A DNA stretch of 64,000 bases from Streptomyces brevispora (lineage in GTDB: Bacteria > Actinomycetota > Actinomycetes > Streptomycetales > Streptomycetaceae), in contig NZ_VIWW01000001.1 in assembly GCF_007829885.1 (NCBI RefSeq), positions 4,650,001 to 4,714,000 of the forward strand, given 5' to 3'. The notes under the pieces were generated by a model. It was not told the DNA's origin and searched no databases. It saw nothing but the letters and a program-made list of their open reading frames with translations. This document shows positions 62,305 through 64,000 of this stretch, one piece after another. The translations under genes were made by a program, and so were the position numbers. Within the stretch, counting starts at the first letter, position 1, and the number at the start of each line of letters is the position of its first letter.

Positions 62305-62718
62305 GAGGGGACTCCTGAGGTGTGGGGGGATGAAGCGTGAGGAAGCGTGGGGGGTGAAGGCTGTGGACGGTGGGGGACGGGAGGGGTACGGACGGCCGCA
62401 CGGTGCGGGGAGGTGGAACGAGCGCGTCCGCGGTGCGCACCACTCTCGCCAGGGCTGCGGCGACCGTCAAGACTTGTGACTGAGAGCGCTCTCAAAAATC
62501 GAAGTTCTTCACAACTCGACTCTCTGAGTCGCTACTTGGCGTATCCGGCCCCTCCGCATCCGGCCACCGTGATCAACACCTGAACGCGGAACTCCTGATG
62601 GTTCCCGCGCCCCCTACGTGGAGTTACTTGGACTTACGCAGGGCGGTTGTTGGACTGGAGAGGCCCTCGGAGCCGTACGTCGTTGACGGTGTCCGGACAC
62701 GGCGACTACTCAGAGCAC
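62305..62718. promoter_or_regulatory. Divergent region between GH64 and GH101 genes
   Basis: About 414 bases without a supported gene. It holds the 14-bp perfect palindrome TGAGAGCGCTCTCA (62481-62494), followed by an A-rich tract. No other operator was identified. The GH64 leader would be roughly 170 bases if transcription starts at the palindrome. Confidence 0.5.
62481..62494. promoter_or_regulatory. CebR-like operator TGAGAGCGCTCTCA
   Basis: A perfect 14-bp palindrome that differs by one symmetric position from the CebR consensus TGGGAGCGCTCCCA (cellulose/cello-oligosaccharide control in Streptomyces, from memory). It lies 177 bases upstream of the GH64 start. Confidence 0.7.
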
Positions 62719-64000
62719 ATGTCGTCAAGATTCACTACGGCGGGCGCTGTCGCCGCCGCCTCAGCCGCCGTCCTGGCTCTGGTGGGGACCGCCCTCCCCG
62801 CCACAGCCGCCGCCCCCTCACCCACCGACCCCCCGCCCACCGCGGCCGAATCGGCCCTCCGGGCAGGCGCGGTCATCGGGTCCGCGCAGCTCGCCGTCGC
62901 CGTCGCGGACGACTTCCCGCGCGTCCTGACGTACACCGACCGGGCCTCCGGGAACCAGCTGTCCGGCAGCACCCGGCCGGTCACCGCCGTCACCCTCAAC
63001 GGCACCGCACACCCCGTGCGGCTCAAGGGCGCGCCCAAGATCACCACGTCGGCCGCCCGCTACACGCTGACCTTCGCCGATCTGCCCGGCGTCGAGATCG
63101 ACGCCTCGCTCTCGGTCTCCGGACGCGCCACCACCTTCAAGGTGACCGCCGTCCGCGACACCGCCGCGTTCCGGGTCGGCACGATCGACATCCCCGGCCA
63201 CGACCTGGTCTCCGTCGCCAGTACGGACACCGGGGCCGCGACCGCCTTCACCCAGCTGGACCCCGACTCGACGAAGACCGCCGACGTCTTCGCGAAGGTC
63301 ACCGACGCCACCAAGGCCGACGCCGCACCGCTCGGCGCCACGTACGCGATAGTCAACACCGGCTCACTGGCGGCCGCCGTCGAGTCCAACTCCTCGTACG
63401 ACAAGCCCTCCGGTGCCACCGGCGGCGACGACGCCCGCTTCTGGCACCAGGCCCGCAAGGCCGACGACGGCTCCACCCGGGTCGGCGTCTGGTCCGGCCA
63501 GTGGACCTACCGCGGCGAGGGCGCGCCCAAGCCCGAGAGCGGCGACAACCTGCCCTGGGCGAAGGTCGTCGTCACCCCCGACGTCAACGGAGACAAGACC
63601 GTCGACTGGCAGGACGGCGCCGTCGCCTTCCGCTCCATCGGCGTGGTCGCGCCGGGCAGCAAGGACACCGCGGACCGGGTCATCACCCACATCCCGTTCA
63701 ACTTCGCCAGCCAGGCCACCCACCCCTTCCTGCGCACCCTCGACGACGTCAAGCGGATCTCCCTCGCCACCGACGGCCTCGGACAGCTGGCACTGCTCAA
63801 GGGATACGCCTCCGAGGGCCACGACTCCGCCCACCCCGACTACGGCGGCAACTACAACAAGCGCGCCGGCGGGCTGAAGGACCTCAACGAACTCCTGAAG
63901 GACGGCAAGAAGTGGGGCGCGACCTTCGGCGTCCACGTCAACGCCACCGAGGCCTACCCGGAGGCGAAGGCCTTCGACGAGAAGCTCGTCGACAAGTCCA
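62719..64000 (+). CDS. GH101 endo-alpha-N-acetylgalactosaminidase, N-terminal part (3' end outside window)
   Basis: The frame opens at ATG 62719 and has no stop before the window ends, so 427 residues are visible. A Sec signal (AVAAASAAVLALVGTALPAT) precedes a beta-rich domain; DVNGDKTVDWQDGAVAFRSI is the calcium-binding loop, and RTLDDVKRISLATDGLGQLA, GYASEGHDSAHPDYGGNYNK and ATFGVHVNATEAYPEAKAF belong to the GH101 barrel. GH101 enzymes release O-linked Gal-GalNAc from glycoproteins. The catalytic acids lie beyond the window. The glycan source for a Streptomyces is unclear, perhaps animal or fungal debris. Confidence 0.88.
   Translation, partial: MSSRFTTAGAVAAASAAVLALVGTALPATAAAPSPTDPPPTAAESALRAGAVIGSAQLAVAVADDFPRVLTYTDRASGNQLSGSTRPVTAVTLNGTAHPVRLKGAPKITTSAARYTLTFADLPGVEIDASLSVSGRATTFKVTAVRDTAAFRVGTIDIPGHDLVSVASTDTGAATAFTQLDPDSTKTADVFAKVTDATKADAAPLGATYAIVNTGSLAAAVESNSSYDKPSGATGGDDARFWHQARKADDGSTRVGVWSGQWTYRGEGAPKPESGDNLPWAKVVVTPDVNGDKTVDWQDGAVAFRSIGVVAPGSKDTADRVITHIPFNFASQATHPFLRTLDDVKRISLATDGLGQLALLKGYASEGHDSAHPDYGGNYNKRAGGLKDLNELLKDGKKWGATFGVHVNATEAYPEAKAFDEKLVDKS

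Noticed and set aside
63364..63936. Minus-strand frame opposite GH101
   Set aside because: Shadow of the clear GH101 reading frame.

Overview
The window is about 70% G+C, with strongly GC3-biased codon use, GTG/TTG starts, Tat and lipoprotein secretion signals, LAL-type and PucR regulators and short conserved actinobacterial proteins. Together with the order cdgC - ilvB-ilvN-ilvC-serA ... proline catabolism - leuB-ilvE ... cimA, this points to a Streptomyces chromosome, probably core. No rRNA, tRNA, CRISPR array, transposase or integrase was seen.

Layout. 1-11 kb: the end of an ion permease, an MMPL exporter, a small membrane protein, a 59-aa protein and a large LAL regulator on the + strand; then a small DUF-type protein, a sugar-dehydrogenase lipoprotein and an aldo/keto reductase on the - strand, and a 2-hydroxyacid dehydrogenase on the +. 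11-20 kb: a short Arg-rich ORF that appears translationally coupled to a membrane PAS-GGDEF-(degenerate EAL) protein (cdgC-like), then ilvB-ilvN-ilvC-serA behind a leader-peptide attenuator. 20-30 kb: a TetR regulator, kdpF-A-B-C on the - strand preceded by a 27-aa membrane ORF and by a KdpD whose phospho-acceptor histidine is replaced, then a PucR regulator divergent from proline dehydrogenase and pruA. 32.3-33.3 kb: decayed remnants of phospholipid-type genes. 33.7-41.4 kb: a 42-aa protein, a Tat-exported phosphatase, leuB, ilvE, an MHS-type transporter and cimA, with a second apparent attenuator before cimA.

41.4-54 kb is a coherent beta-glucan utilisation locus: secreted GH30-ricin, a LacI regulator with a palindromic operator cluster, a complete peptide-type ABC importer (lipoprotein, two permeases, two ATPases), an intracellular GH1 beta-glucosidase and a secreted CBM32-CBM32-GH16 beta-1,3-glucanase. 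A GH64 beta-1,3-glucanase at 61-62.3 kb sits behind a perfect CebR-like palindrome and may belong to the same response, although the two operator types differ. 54-61 kb holds small accessory genes: an MFS fragment, a truncated ATPase-fold protein, a thioredoxin-reductase-like protein coupled to a methyltransferase, DinB, YceI, secreted small proteins and an SLT transglycosylase. The window ends inside a GH101 glycosidase gene on the + strand that runs off the edge.

The genes form three themes: branched-chain amino acid and serine synthesis under ribosome-mediated attenuation, potassium and proline homeostasis, and extracellular glucan/glycan breakdown. Family assignments rest on recognised motifs; no database search was run.
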